This document shows positions 8,287-17,990 of a stretch of DNA of 64,000 nucleotides, one piece after another (position 1 is the stretch's first letter; every line of letters begins with the position of its first letter). The position numbers and the translations under genes are program-made. A model generated the notes under the pieces. The model saw nothing but the letters and a program-made list of their open reading frames with translations. It was not told the origin of the DNA and searched no databases. The stretch is taken from the NCBI GenBank assembly GCA_945860295.1, contig CAMAQH010000003.1:62001-126000 (forward strand), given 5' to 3'. This DNA comes from Prosthecobacter debontii (lineage in GTDB: Bacteria; Verrucomicrobiota; Verrucomicrobiia; Verrucomicrobiales; Verrucomicrobiaceae).

Positions 8287-9432
8287 CTACCACGAACTGA
8301 GATCGTCATGAAGCCGCTCCATGGCTCGCGAGTGTTGTGACCGCTCATGAAGATCAGGGCAGCCAAAGGGGACGATCTCGACCTTATTATAGCGCAGCGC
8401 TGTGATGCCGCTGATGCCATAGGGGTCGAGCAGTGCCTTCCAGGCTTCTTCAGCAAAGCGGGCGGCCAAGATGCAGTCTCCAGGGGTCGAATGACCACCG
8501 CGCTGGAGATGGCCTAGCACCGATGGTCGCACTTCTAAATCTTGGAAGGGCGCACCTTCACGCTGGAAGTATTTTTGGAAAGCATCCCTCAAAACATAGG
8601 CACCGTTGCGATTTTGCTCGGGTTCAAATTTGACGCCTTCAGCGATGAGCACAATGGCATGACCGCGGCCACGAGTCATCGCGCCTTCGATCTGTTCTGC
8701 CAGCGCTCTCATGCTGCTTTCAGTCAATGATCCGCCTTCAGGTGTGATCACCATTTCAGCACCCGATGCTAGGGCTGCCATGCGCGCGAGATCACCACTC
8801 TCACGCCCCATCGTTTCTAAAACCATGACGCGCCGGTGACTGCGTGCCGTGTCGATGAAGTGATCCACAGCCCACACAAGTGTGTGAACAGCGGTGTCCA
8901 CACCCAGTGCCATTTCGGTGAACTTGAGATCGTTATCAATCGTTGCTGGGACGCCTATGATGCGGAGATCACTTTCATCAGCGAGCAAGCGAGCGCCAGT
9001 GAGGGACCCATCACCACCGCAGATGACCAGAGCGCGCACGCCGAGCTTTTCGAGCAGGGTGATCACCTCACGCCGCACTTCAGGCTTATGGAAATCAAGG
9101 CAACGCGCAGAGCCTAGGATGGTGCCGCCTTTCCCCATGATACCGCTGACACTGGCGTGGTCCATTTGGATGATGCTCTGCTGCGCGTCGATCAGGCCGC
9201 GATTGCCAGCATTGCGACCGATTTCTTGTTTCATCCGCACGAAAGATTCGGAGTCATTATTCACTTGCCGTGCTGCACGGACGAGACCGCGGTAGCCATC
9301 GCGGATACCATAAACAGGGATCTGGTGTCGGTTGAGTCCCAGGCGCACGATAGCGCGTAGGAAGGCATTCATACCTGGGGCATCGCCGCCACTGCAAAGG
9401 ACGGCCACGGGGCTTTCGGGGGAGAGAGTCAT
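8287..9432 (-). CDS. pfkA: ATP-dependent 6-phosphofructokinase
   Basis: Phosphorylates fructose 6-phosphate in glycolysis. The 381-residue product carries the nucleotide-binding CSGGDAPGMNA (13-23), GGDGS at 139-143 and the catalytic PATIDND block with D166. A Gly in GGDGS, where pyrophosphate-dependent enzymes have Asp, points to ATP as phosphoryl donor. The substrate segment MGRESGDLA follows, and the C-terminal half has LGHLQRGG. Length exceeds the E. coli enzyme (320), as in many group III PFKs. The start at 9432 (MTLSPESPVAV) is 10 residues before the conserved strand. The 255 bases upstream hold no gene I can support. Confidence 0.93.
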   Translation of the reverse strand: MTLSPESPVAVLCSGGDAPGMNAFLRAIVRLGLNRHQIPVYGIRDGYRGLVRAARQVNNDSESFVRMKQEIGRNAGNRGLIDAQQSIIQMDHASVSGIMGKGGTILGSARCLDFHKPEVRREVITLLEKLGVRALVICGGDGSLTGARLLADESDLRIIGVPATIDNDLKFTEMALGVDTAVHTLVWAVDHFIDTARSHRRVMVLETMGRESGDLARMAALASGAEMVITPEGGSLTESSMRALAEQIEGAMTRGRGHAIVLIAEGVKFEPEQNRNGAYVLRDAFQKYFQREGAPFQDLEVRPSVLGHLQRGGHSTPGDCILAARFAEEAWKALLDPYGISGITALRYNKVEIVPFGCPDLHERSQHSRAMERLHDDLSSW

Positions 9433-9687
9433 GGTTCGGAAAGGGCCACAGGCCGACTTACGCCGGGTCGCGGGGTGCCAGACATAGCGTGACATGTGCC
9501 GGTGGCAAGCCAAGCATTTGGCACAATAATGAGCTAGTGCTGCTCACTCCAAATAGCGACAAGACGCTTTCACAAGGATGCATCACCGGACTCATGTGGA
9601 CGAGTATGGCGCTAGCCTGTTCGTCTGTGGCGGTGCGCCAAAAGCTAGGAAACCAGGCAGCTAGGCGACGGGTGTAATTCGGGATTC

Positions 9688-10146
9688 TCAGCGCGTGGTG
9701 CCGATCACGGGCATCATCGCCTGACGCGACATGAAACCGCGACCGACAAATGGCGGCACAGAATTAAAGGCGACGCGGCGGGTATTATAGAAATCCATCA
9801 GCCGTGAGCGCGTGCCGATCAATCGCGCTCGCAGTTCCGCATGAGTGGCGTCCGCCGGCAGTTGCTTGATGCTACGATTCAGATGCTTGAGTGCAGGCAC
9901 CACCGAGACGTAGCGATGCTGCGGATACTTGGCTGCCAGGACATGCTGTGGCTGGCCATAGTGAACGACGACCGGAGTCCCATCTCCACCTGCGCCCAGC
10001 AGCGGTGCGGCGATGTTCTCGGGCCCAAAGTCGCTCGATGGCATGATCAGCACCTTGTTTAGCAGCGGCTGAAATTTAAAACCACCCGAGCAGGCGGTGA
10101 GAAGAGTGGTCAGGAGAACAACGGTCAAAGTGGCGAGGCGCATCAT
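9688..10146 (-). CDS. Putative lipoprotein of unknown function
   Basis: A 152-residue predicted lipoprotein. The N-terminus is a type II signal (MMRLATLTVVLLTTLLTACSGG) with lipobox LTAC, so C19 is the likely lipidated residue. The mature part has no family motif I recognise; it includes a helical stretch (LKHLNRSIKQLPADATHAEL) and an Arg-rich C-terminus. Translation may start at either of the two initial Met codons. It lies upstream of pfkA on the same strand, but the 255-base gap argues against a tight operon. Confidence 0.7.
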   Translation of the reverse strand: MMRLATLTVVLLTTLLTACSGGFKFQPLLNKVLIMPSSDFGPENIAAPLLGAGGDGTPVVVHYGQPQHVLAAKYPQHRYVSVVPALKHLNRSIKQLPADATHAELRARLIGTRSRLMDFYNTRRVAFNSVPPFVGRGFMSRQAMMPVIGTTR

Positions 10147-10254
10147 GCTCCCAGACTGGATGGCAGAGACGATGTCGTCAACTCAGCCTCTTTTGATGGC
10201 TAAAGTGACCGCAGTCTTGCCCTCATCTCTCAGCCGCCTACTCTGGGCCGCTCC

Positions 10255-13200
10255 ATGTCAGATTCCTTTGTCCATCTCCACCTGCACTCCGAGTACTCGC
10301 TACTCGATGGTGCCGTGCGTCTCGACGACCTCGTCGCCCGCACCAAGAAGCTGGAGATGCCAGCGGTGGCATTGACGGATCACGGCAATCTTTATGGAGC
10401 CATCGACTTCTACATGGCGGCAAAGAAGGCCAAGCTAAAAGCCATCCTCGGCTGTGAGGTCTATCTGGCTCCGGGGTCGATGCACGAGAAGAAGGACATC
10501 CAAGGTAGGAAGCGCGAATCGCATCTAACTCTTCTGGCCGCTAGCAATGAGGGCTACGAGAACCTGTCACGCCTCGTCACCGAAGCGCATCTCTACGGCA
10601 AGTGGGACAATCCGCGCCTCGACCGTGAGTTACTGCGCAAGCACAGCAAAGGACTGATCTGCCTGAGCGGCTGCCTTAAAGGTGAGATCAACGAGCTGCT
10701 TCTCAGTGATCGCAAAGCCGAGGCGGAAAAGAGCCTCATCGAGTTTCGCGACATCTTCGGCCCGGAGAATTTCTATCTGGAACTCATGAATCACGGCATG
10801 GAGCAGCAGCGCACCGTGACGCGGCAGCTCCTGGAATGGGCACCAAAGTATGGGCTGAAAACCGTGGCCACGAATGACGTGCATTTCATGGATCGTGGTG
10901 ATCATGAAAGCCACGACGTCATGATCTGCATCGGCTCCGGCTCAAACGTGCATGACGTGAACCGCGTCACCTACTCGCCTGAAGTCTATTTCAAAACGGC
11001 CGAGGAAATGCGCGCGCTGTTTCGCGAGACTCCTCAGGCCTGTGATAACACTCTAGAGATCGCCGAGCGCTGCGAAATCAGCATCAAACTCGACGCCACG
11101 AGCATTGAGCGTTACCCGCAATACAAGCCACCGGGCGGTGAGGATCGGAATGACTACCTGCGCCATCTTTGTGAAGAAGGACTCATCCGCCGCTATGGCC
11201 GCGACCGCGCGCTGAATGACGAAGCGCTGCGTCAGCGCATGGACTATGAGCTAGCGCTGCTCGCTGAGAAAAACTTCACCAGTTACTTCCTCATCGTTTG
11301 GGATTTCATCAATTGGGCGCGTGAGCAGGGCATCCCGGTAGGGCCGGGCCGTGGCTCGGCGGCAGGCTCAGTCGTCGCCTATGTGCTCGGCATCACAGAC
11401 ATCGACCCGCTACGCTTCCAGCTCGTGTTCGAGCGCTTCCTGAATCCTGAGCGCGTCAGCCCGCCCGACATCGACATCGACTTCTGCCAGACTCGGCGCG
11501 GCGAGGTCATTCAGTATGTTAGGCAGAAATATGGCGAGCTAAGCGTCAGTCACATCATCACCTTCGGCACCATGGGCGCGAAGTCCGTGGTGCGTGACGT
11601 GGGCCGCGTACTCGGCTGGAGTTATGGTGATGCGGATCGCCTTTCTAAAATGATCCCCACCGAGCTGAACATCACACTCGCCGGTGAGGACAAGTTTGAT
11701 AAAGCCACGGGCAAGAACGTCCACACCGACGGCGCGATCGACAAGAATCCCGACCTAAAAAAGTACATTGAGGAAGACAGCAACGCGCAGGAGCTGTGGA
11801 AGCACGCGCTGTTCCTCGAAGGCATCACGCGCGGCGTCGGCATCCATGCGGCGGGCGTCGTCATCGGTGATAAGCCGCTCTACGACTTCATCGCGCTCAC
11901 GCGCGGCAACGAAGAGGAAATTGTCTCCCAGTTTGCCATGAAGCCGCTCACCGAACTGGGCATGTTGAAGATGGACTTTCTCGGTCTGAAAACGCTGACC
12001 GTAATTCATGAGGCCGAGCAGTGGGTGCAGAAGCGTGTTGCAGACTTCAACACGGGCGACATGCCGCTCGATGACGTGAAGACTTTTGAAATGCTACAGC
12101 GCGGGGAAACGGTCGCGGTATTCCAAATGGAATCCGGCGGCATGATCAATACCTGCAAGCAGCTCGGACCCGATAAGATCGAGGAAATTATCGCTATTCT
12201 CGCCCTGTATCGTCCAGGGCCGATGCAGTTCATTCCCGATTTCATCGCGCGTAAAAAAGGTCTGGAGCAGGTCGAGTATCCGCATCCGCTGCTGGAAACT
12301 ATCGCCAAGGAAACATACGGCATTTTGGTCTATCAAGAGCAGGTGCAGCAGGCCGCCAACGTTCTCGCTGGCTTCTCCCTCGGTCAGGCGGATTTACTCC
12401 GCCGAGCCATGGGTAAAAAGGATCTCGCCGAGATGGCCAGGCAGCGTATCGCTTTCGTCGAAGGCTGCCTCAAGACCAACGACATCGGCGACAAGCAGGC
12501 AAACGCGGTCTTCGATTTGCTGGAGAAATTTGCGCAATACGGCTTCAACAAATCCCACTCCGCCGCTTACGGGATCGTCACTTATCGCACCGCTTTTTTG
12601 AAGGCTAACTTCCCGGTCGAATTCATGACCGGCGTGCTCAGTCTGGAGGTCAGCAACACGGACAAAATCGCCAACTTTGTCAGTGAATGCCAGCGTATGG
12701 GAATCATCATCCTGCCGCCGGACGTCAATAGCTCACTGCTCAAGTTTTCACCCGAACGCACCAAGGACGCCAACTCGAAAAACCACGAGCCCAACGCCAT
12801 CCGCTACGGACTCAGCGCGGTCAAAAATGTCGGCGAGGGTGCCATGGCAGCGGCGATTGAGGAGCGCACGAACAACGGCCCCTTCAAGTCCATCGAAGAC
12901 TTCGCCGCGCGCATGGACACGCGAGCCGTGAACAAGAAATTACTAGAGGCGCTGGTGAAGTCGGGAGCCTTTGATTTCACCAAGGAGGACCGTGCGACCA
13001 TGTTCGCAAAGCTGGAGCAGGTGCTTGCCTCCGCAGCCTCCATGCAAAAGGACAAAAAGGCCGGACAGGGCGGACTCTTTGACGACTTCGCCATGGCTCC
13101 GCCGAAGAAGGCGGCAGCGCAAATCACGGTCGAGCCGTGGACGATGGACGAGGTGCTGGCATTTGAAAAAGAGCTGCTCGGCTTCTATGTCAGTGGTCAC

Positions 13201-13818
13201 CCGCTCGACAGTTATCGCGGCAACTTCGACTCCACGAAGATCACCAAACTCATCGCGGTCAATGAAGTGGATGTCAGCGCCAAGCCGCAGACCATCTTCA
13301 TCGCTGGCATCGTCAACACGATGGAAGTGAGGTACTCGAAGAAGGACAACCGACCCTTTGCCACCTTCACGTTTGAAGACTTCACTGGCCAGATCGAGCT
13401 GATGGCCTGGAGTGAGGAATACGAGAAATTTAAAGACGTGCTCAAAGTCGGCAGCGTGCTCGGCCTGCGCTGCCGCTGCATGAAAGACCAGCGCACCGAA
13501 GGTAACCGACTCACCCTCAGTGACGCTAAAGAATTGAAGCCCAAAAAGGCACGTGATCCTAGTATGATCGCCGCCGCTGCGGCTGTGGAGAAACCCTTGG
13601 CACCACCCAAACCTCTGTTGCTGCGCCTCGACTGCCGTAAGCACGGAGAGATCGACTTGGACCGCATTCACGAAGTCCTCACCCAGCACCCCGGCGACCT
13701 ACCCGTGATCTTTGAATTCAGCTACAACGGCGGCAGTAAAGTCCGCTTGGAGGCCGGTGATGAGTTCCGCATCACTCAGACGAAGGACTTGGTTCAGGCG
13801 CTTATGATCTGGCTGTAG
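10255..13818 (+). CDS. dnaE: DNA polymerase III alpha subunit
   Basis: Catalytic subunit of the replicative polymerase. The 1187 residues contain an N-terminal PHP domain starting with HLHLHSEYSLLDG (7-19) and LTDHGNLYGA, the polymerase core with GPGRGSAAGSVVAYVLG near residue 363 and the catalytic aspartates in PPDIDIDF near 403, then the fingers (KIEEIIAILALYRPGPMQFIP), the tandem helix-hairpin-helix region and a C-terminal OB domain near 1020 (TIFIAGIVNTMEVR). No exonuclease domain is inserted, so it is DnaE-type, not PolC. The length suits DnaE1, the replicative form. Read directly from the preceding 100-base gap; dapB follows 48 bases later on the same strand. Confidence 0.97.
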   Translation: MSDSFVHLHLHSEYSLLDGAVRLDDLVARTKKLEMPAVALTDHGNLYGAIDFYMAAKKAKLKAILGCEVYLAPGSMHEKKDIQGRKRESHLTLLAASNEGYENLSRLVTEAHLYGKWDNPRLDRELLRKHSKGLICLSGCLKGEINELLLSDRKAEAEKSLIEFRDIFGPENFYLELMNHGMEQQRTVTRQLLEWAPKYGLKTVATNDVHFMDRGDHESHDVMICIGSGSNVHDVNRVTYSPEVYFKTAEEMRALFRETPQACDNTLEIAERCEISIKLDATSIERYPQYKPPGGEDRNDYLRHLCEEGLIRRYGRDRALNDEALRQRMDYELALLAEKNFTSYFLIVWDFINWAREQGIPVGPGRGSAAGSVVAYVLGITDIDPLRFQLVFERFLNPERVSPPDIDIDFCQTRRGEVIQYVRQKYGELSVSHIITFGTMGAKSVVRDVGRVLGWSYGDADRLSKMIPTELNITLAGEDKFDKATGKNVHTDGAIDKNPDLKKYIEEDSNAQELWKHALFLEGITRGVGIHAAGVVIGDKPLYDFIALTRGNEEEIVSQFAMKPLTELGMLKMDFLGLKTLTVIHEAEQWVQKRVADFNTGDMPLDDVKTFEMLQRGETVAVFQMESGGMINTCKQLGPDKIEEIIAILALYRPGPMQFIPDFIARKKGLEQVEYPHPLLETIAKETYGILVYQEQVQQAANVLAGFSLGQADLLRRAMGKKDLAEMARQRIAFVEGCLKTNDIGDKQANAVFDLLEKFAQYGFNKSHSAAYGIVTYRTAFLKANFPVEFMTGVLSLEVSNTDKIANFVSECQRMGIIILPPDVNSSLLKFSPERTKDANSKNHEPNAIRYGLSAVKNVGEGAMAAAIEERTNNGPFKSIEDFAARMDTRAVNKKLLEALVKSGAFDFTKEDRATMFAKLEQVLASAASMQKDKKAGQGGLFDDFAMAPPKKAAAQITVEPWTMDEVLAFEKELLGFYVSGHPLDSYRGNFDSTKITKLIAVNEVDVSAKPQTIFIAGIVNTMEVRYSKKDNRPFATFTFEDFTGQIELMAWSEEYEKFKDVLKVGSVLGLRCRCMKDQRTEGNRLTLSDAKELKPKKARDPSMIAAAAAVEKPLAPPKPLLLRLDCRKHGEIDLDRIHEVLTQHPGDLPVIFEFSYNGGSKVRLEAGDEFRITQTKDLVQALMIWL

Positions 13819-13866
13819 CGGACGAGCTTGCACCAGCGATCTAGCCGCCCAAGATGCGCGTCCTTT

Positions 13867-14604
13867 ATGAGTGACTTCAAACTACTGGTGACCGGCTGCA
13901 AAGGCCGCATGGGACAGGCCGTGATCGACGCTGCCGACGCGCAGGGCGTCACGGTGGGTGCAGGCATTGATGTGGGAGATTCCCTGCCAGTCGGGCTCGA
14001 TCTCTGCGACTGCGTGATCGATTTCACCTCGCATCATTTCACCGACGAACTGCTCGCGGAGTGTCTGAAGCAGAGGAAAAGCATGGTCATCGGCACCACC
14101 GGCCACACGGCGGATGAACTGGCGCGCATCAAGGAAGCCTCCAGGACCCTACCCATCGTCTTCGCCTCCAACTTCAGCGTCGGCGTGAACACACTCTTCT
14201 GGCTCACACGCAAAGCCGCAGAACTGCTCGGTCCTGACTTCGACCTCGAAGTGCTGGAGATGCATCACCGCCTGAAAAAGGACAGTCCAAGCGGCACGGC
14301 GCGCACGCTGGTCGAGATCCTCGCTGACGTGCGTGGTCTCGAGTATGACAAAGACTGTCGTCACGGTCGCTTTGGCGACGTCGGTGCCCGCACCCCAAAA
14401 GAGATCGGTGTTCACGCCATCCGTGGTGGCGATGTCGTCGGCGATCACACCGTCGTCTTTGCGAACATGGGCGAGCGCGTCGAACTCACTCACAAGGCCA
14501 GCAGCCGCGACACCTTCGCCAGCGGAGCCGTCCGCGCTGCCCGCTGGCTGAATGGCAAGCCCGCCGGTCTTTATGACATGCAGGATGTACTGGGGCTGAA
14601 ATAG
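13867..14604 (+). CDS. dapB: 4-hydroxy-tetrahydrodipicolinate reductase
   Basis: NAD(P)H-dependent step of lysine and meso-diaminopimelate synthesis, so it also feeds peptidoglycan. The 245 residues start with the Rossmann motif VTGCKGRMGQ (8-17). GTTGH lies at 76-80 and FASNFSVGVN at 99-108. The catalytic block EMHHRLKKDSPSGTA begins at 131, with H133/H134 and the following lysine. The start at 13867 (MSDFKLLV) is 7 residues before the first conserved strand; an upstream in-frame Met would only add a basic leader overlapping the dnaE intergenic region. It lies downstream of dnaE on the same strand. Confidence 0.96.
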   Translation: MSDFKLLVTGCKGRMGQAVIDAADAQGVTVGAGIDVGDSLPVGLDLCDCVIDFTSHHFTDELLAECLKQRKSMVIGTTGHTADELARIKEASRTLPIVFASNFSVGVNTLFWLTRKAAELLGPDFDLEVLEMHHRLKKDSPSGTARTLVEILADVRGLEYDKDCRHGRFGDVGARTPKEIGVHAIRGGDVVGDHTVVFANMGERVELTHKASSRDTFASGAVRAARWLNGKPAGLYDMQDVLGLK

Positions 14605-14633
14605 AAGTTGGCGATGGTTTGAATCCAAGCCGC

Positions 14634-14670
14634 TGCAAACAACAACCAACCATTGCAAACAACAACCAAC
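14634..14670. repeat. Tandem 20-bp duplication at the folK start
   Basis: The 17-mer TGCAAACAACAACCAAC occurs at 14634-14650 and again at 14654-14670, a period of 20 bases. The presumed folK start codon TTG (14653-14655) spans the junction of the two copies, and the second copy encodes the first residues of FolK. Confidence 0.85.
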
Positions 14671-15174
14671 TCTCCCTTCGGCATCGCTCTTGGCACCAAT
14701 CTCGGTGATCGGCAGGCGAACTTGCAGCGCGGAATGGCGCTGATCGTCGAGCTTGTCCAGCCGTCGGCAATCATCGCGGGTGGTTGTTATGAAACAGCAC
14801 CCGTAGATTGCGCGCCGGGAACCCAGGCTTTCTTGAATAGCGTCATCGAGATCGAAGCCGCATGCACTCCACAGGAGATGCATGCGCATCTTCAGGCCGT
14901 TGAATTAGAGATGGGCCGTCCTGCGGTTCGGGAGAAGAACTCGCCGCGCTCGCTTGATCTCGACCTCCTGTATGCGGGTGACTTTGTCAGTGATGATCCC
15001 GTGCTGATCGTGCCGCATCCGCGTCTGCATTTGAGGCGCTTTGTGTTGCAACCTCTGGCGGACATTCGGCCTGCCCTGATCTTGCCGGCGCATCAGCGCA
15101 CCATTGCAGAGCATCTCGCCACGCTGACTGATGATCCTGATGAAGTGCGCCTCGTCGAAAAAGCGTGGCTGTAA
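14653..15174 (+). CDS. folK: 2-amino-4-hydroxy-6-hydroxymethyldihydropteridine pyrophosphokinase
   Basis: Transfers pyrophosphate from ATP to 6-hydroxymethyl-dihydropterin in folate synthesis. The 173-residue product has LGTNLGDRQANL near 13-24, a GCYETAPVDC segment near 44-53 that fits the family's YETxPxG block, and the Mg-binding RSLDLDLLYAG near 97-107, with HPRLHLRRFVLQPL downstream. The reading frame has no ATG before the conserved GTNLGD; an in-frame ATG at 14614 is followed at once by TGA. TTG at 14653 is the best start, and it falls within a small tandem duplication. The gene follows dapB by 48 bases. Confidence 0.9.
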   Translation: MQTTTNSPFGIALGTNLGDRQANLQRGMALIVELVQPSAIIAGGCYETAPVDCAPGTQAFLNSVIEIEAACTPQEMHAHLQAVELEMGRPAVREKNSPRSLDLDLLYAGDFVSDDPVLIVPHPRLHLRRFVLQPLADIRPALILPAHQRTIAEHLATLTDDPDEVRLVEKAWL

Positions 15175-15201
15175 ACTGCCTGAATCCGGGGCAGCCAGAT
15201 T

Positions 15202-16095
15202 TTATGAACGTCTGATCCGATACAGGGGTGTCGGCAGATGCTCGCTGGTGAACCAGAGTGTCTCGCCATCGGCATCGTAGCAGAGGGACTCCATCTGGCT
15301 TGTCAGTGGGGGCTTGATGACATGTGCTTCTTTTTTTAGCGCGTCCTTCAGTGACTCGCCGCGGCTGATCTTCCATTCATGGATGAAGCTGTAGGTGGCG
15401 ATGGCGAGGCGGCTACCGTCGGGTGAAAAGCAGCCAGCGGTGGTCTGACAGGCGTCACGCGGGCGCTTGCCGAGATGATCGCGTGCTGGGAAATCTAAAT
15501 CGATGATCTTCTCTAAGACCATTGGCTTGCGATCTGTCAGCACTTTTGGAAAGGCATAGACGGAGCAATGTCCATCATGTGTTTTGGTCACGATATAGAC
15601 TCGCAATGTCAGCGGATGCACGAGCAATGTCTCGGCGTTGTGATGGCCGTCAGGATAGCTTGCGTGCCAGATCTTGGGTTCGGCAGAAAGGGCTTCATTA
15701 CCGGCAGACCCTGGCAGCGCTGGCTCGGGGATTTGGTAAACCTGAATGCTGGGTCGAACGAATAAATTATCCCCAATATCACCAATGATTAGCACGGGCT
15801 TGCCCTCAGCATCTTTGGCAGAACTCATGTCCTCCCAGTCAAAGTTCACGGCATGTGGCACGCGCACTTTAGCCAGTGTCTTACCAGTGCGGGAGATGGC
15901 GTAAACACAGGGAGCACTAGCCGAGTCATTGTGGGTCCAAAAGATCTGTGGATCACGCAGGCTCTGAGTGAGGCCGGAGCTCTCATCGATGCGCTTGTCC
16001 TCCAGCACGGCGATACGCTCAGCCTGTGATTTGTCGATCGACTGTGCTGTGCAAATCGTGGCGAGCAGACTGCCGATGATGACTAGCGTCTTCAC
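15202..16095 (-). CDS. Secreted beta-propeller-like protein of unknown function
   Basis: A 297-residue exported protein with signal peptide (MKTLVIIGSLLATICTAQS). The mature part has repeated beta-strand units with Asp- and Trp-rich turns (DPQIFWTHNDSASAPCVYAI, PVLIIGDIGDN, LYDADGETLW-like ends), suggesting a beta-propeller. I recognise no enzyme signature, although the HNDS and GDIGDN turns resemble those of phytase-like or esterase-like propellers. It starts one base after the stop of the amidase gene upstream, so the two are very likely translated from one transcript and may act together in the envelope. Confidence 0.72.
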   Translation of the reverse strand: MKTLVIIGSLLATICTAQSIDKSQAERIAVLEDKRIDESSGLTQSLRDPQIFWTHNDSASAPCVYAISRTGKTLAKVRVPHAVNFDWEDMSSAKDAEGKPVLIIGDIGDNLFVRPSIQVYQIPEPALPGSAGNEALSAEPKIWHASYPDGHHNAETLLVHPLTLRVYIVTKTHDGHCSVYAFPKVLTDRKPMVLEKIIDLDFPARDHLGKRPRDACQTTAGCFSPDGSRLAIATYSFIHEWKISRGESLKDALKKEAHVIKPPLTSQMESLCYDADGETLWFTSEHLPTPLYRIRRS

Positions 16096-16096
16096 G

Positions 16097-16846
16097 TCAG
16101 CCGAGGGGTTGTGACGGACCGGGGATGAGGCGGTTGTATTGCAGGTTCACGCGATTGAGAAACCACTGCCAAGTGCCACCGGGGCGACCACCATCCATGA
16201 GGAAAATGGGGCAGTTCTTGTTCGGGTCTTTGATATGTGGGCTGATGCGCGGCCAGTGATAATGCGGCACCACATGGTTGAGAGGGATGCGGTAAGTGTA
16301 CATCAGCGCTGCAGCTAGCCGAGCTGTTTTATCAATGGTGAGCGCGATGTCATTGCCACGATGCTCACACATCTCGATGCCGATGCTGTAGTTGTTTCCA
16401 GGGCCATCAAAGTCGGCGTGCTCACCCTGCTCACGGCAGGGTAGGTGCTGGATGGCGACATTGTCCTGCACGGTGAAATGCCAAGTGAGGAAGCCGATGC
16501 GGTTGCCTCCTTTGCGCTTCGGCGCACGCAGAGCGCCTCGCTTCAAAGCCAGCGCATGATTGTAGGCATCACCGGTGTAATTTTGCGTGCTGTGAATGGT
16601 GATGTACTTCGGCGTCATCGGCCGATAAACATAGCGTCCTACTCTACCTGCAGGGATGAGATCACGCCGAATGCCAACCTCTGCGAGCATCTGTGCAGGC
16701 GTGACTCGCGGTAGCCCAGCGTCACGATAACGCGACTCCCACTGGGCGATTTTTGAGCGATTGCCCGCTGGACTGCTACAAGCAGCAACGATGACCGTGA
16801 TGAGCAGTAGTGTGGGGATGGCATGGAGCGCCCAGGCTTTCTTCAT
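16097..16846 (-). CDS. Lipoprotein N-acetylmuramoyl-L-alanine amidase (Amidase_2 family)
   Basis: Zinc amidase cutting between N-acetylmuramic acid and the stem peptide. The 249-residue product starts with a lipoprotein signal (MKKAWALHAIPTLLLIT...AACSS; lipidated Cys near 23). Zinc ligands are visible as the His in YITIHSTQNYTG, the His in VPHYHWPRISPH, and the Cys in DPNKNCP, the usual AmpD/PGRP pattern. The WHFTVQDN segment fits the substrate groove. The start at 16846 gives the signal; a longer frame adds 20 non-family residues. It likely acts in the periplasm in wall turnover. The secreted propeller gene follows one base after its stop. Confidence 0.88.
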   Translation of the reverse strand: MKKAWALHAIPTLLLITVIVAACSSPAGNRSKIAQWESRYRDAGLPRVTPAQMLAEVGIRRDLIPAGRVGRYVYRPMTPKYITIHSTQNYTGDAYNHALALKRGALRAPKRKGGNRIGFLTWHFTVQDNVAIQHLPCREQGEHADFDGPGNNYSIGIEMCEHRGNDIALTIDKTARLAAALMYTYRIPLNHVVPHYHWPRISPHIKDPNKNCPIFLMDGGRPGGTWQWFLNRVNLQYNRLIPGPSQPLG

Positions 16847-17020
16847 GAGGCAGAATATGTCCTTCGATGATCGGTTTGCCAGCATGGATAGCTCGAAATT
16901 TGTCAAGCCGTGCCGGGCAGTGCAAAGGATGTCTGGGTTGACATGCTGGGCACGAGTCGTCTAGGTGAGAATGCGGAGCGGTATGAAATCTGCGTTCCCT
17001 CCCCCCACTTGACTGACACA

Positions 17021-17947
17021 ATGTCTCTGCTCTTTCGATTCTCCGCCGCTGCCCTGTCCCTTGTTTTATCTGCCTGTTCTGCCGGACAATCAGCGCGCAT
17101 GGCGGGCGCCATGAACAATGCTTACTCCCGACCAGCGGCCTATCAGCCGGGCTTTGATGTCGGGGCTGAACCCATGTTTGCAGCGTCTAACGTCCCAGCT
17201 ATTCGTGCTGCCTCGTATCTGCTCATCGACGCGGGCAATGGCAAGCTTCTCGCCTCCAAGAGCTCCGAGACAGCACGCGGCGTGGCTAGCACGCAGAAGA
17301 TCGTCACGGCACTCGTCGTGCTCGATGCGGGTGATCTCGATAAGACCGTCACAGTTCAAGCTTCCGACATTCGAGTTGAGCCGACGACGCTCGGGCTGCG
17401 TGCGGGTGAAAGGTACACTCGGCGTCACTTGCTTTATGCCTTCCTCGTCAAAAGCGCCAATGATGTGGCCAATGTGCTGGCTCGTGACAATGCGGGTAGC
17501 ATCAGCGCCTTTGCGGCGAAGATGAACGCCAAACTACGCTCGCTTGGCTGCTCAAATTCAAATTTCAAAAACCCCCACGGACTGACCGCCTCTGGCCAAT
17601 ATTCCACAGCACGCGACATGGGCCGTCTGGCCATGGCTGCTTATCAGAACCCCATCATACGAGACATCGTCAGGCGTCCCTACTACACCTTCCGCCGCTC
17701 AGATGGCCGCACCGTCACGCTCAAAAATACCAACATGCTGCTCGGTGCCATGCCTGAGTGCAACGGCATGAAAACCGGCTACACCGTGGCAGCAGGTCGC
17801 TGTCTCATCTCCACCGCCAGCAGTCGCGGTAAAAATGTGATCCTCATCCAGCTCGGCACCAAAACGAAATACATCTGGGATGACGCCCGCACCCTCATGA
17901 CCTGGGGTTTGCAACGCGCGAAAAGCGGCGGTGTGGCGATGAACTGA
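17021..17947 (+). CDS. D-alanyl-D-alanine carboxypeptidase (PBP5-type, lipoprotein signal)
   Basis: Serine peptidase of family S11 that trims the terminal D-Ala from peptidoglycan stems. The 308-residue product has a signal with lipobox LSAC (C19). The three active-site motifs are all present: S90-T-Q-K93, S145-A-N147 and KTGYT (GMKTGYT near 245). The family's C-terminal beta-domain is missing, so this is a minimal catalytic domain. The start at 17021 was chosen because it gives a clean signal peptide. The gene is divergent from the amidase, another wall enzyme, with 174 bases between the starts, and the two may share control. Confidence 0.92.
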   Translation: MSLLFRFSAAALSLVLSACSAGQSARMAGAMNNAYSRPAAYQPGFDVGAEPMFAASNVPAIRAASYLLIDAGNGKLLASKSSETARGVASTQKIVTALVVLDAGDLDKTVTVQASDIRVEPTTLGLRAGERYTRRHLLYAFLVKSANDVANVLARDNAGSISAFAAKMNAKLRSLGCSNSNFKNPHGLTASGQYSTARDMGRLAMAAYQNPIIRDIVRRPYYTFRRSDGRTVTLKNTNMLLGAMPECNGMKTGYTVAAGRCLISTASSRGKNVILIQLGTKTKYIWDDARTLMTWGLQRAKSGGVAMN

Positions 17948-17990
17948 TTGATGGGAATGCGATCTGGCGTGCGTAGTGTGAGCTTCCACC

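Noticed and set aside
9489-9677. Plus-strand frame of 62 codons between the lipoprotein and pfkA
   Set aside because: No signal, motif or start context; composition looks non-coding.
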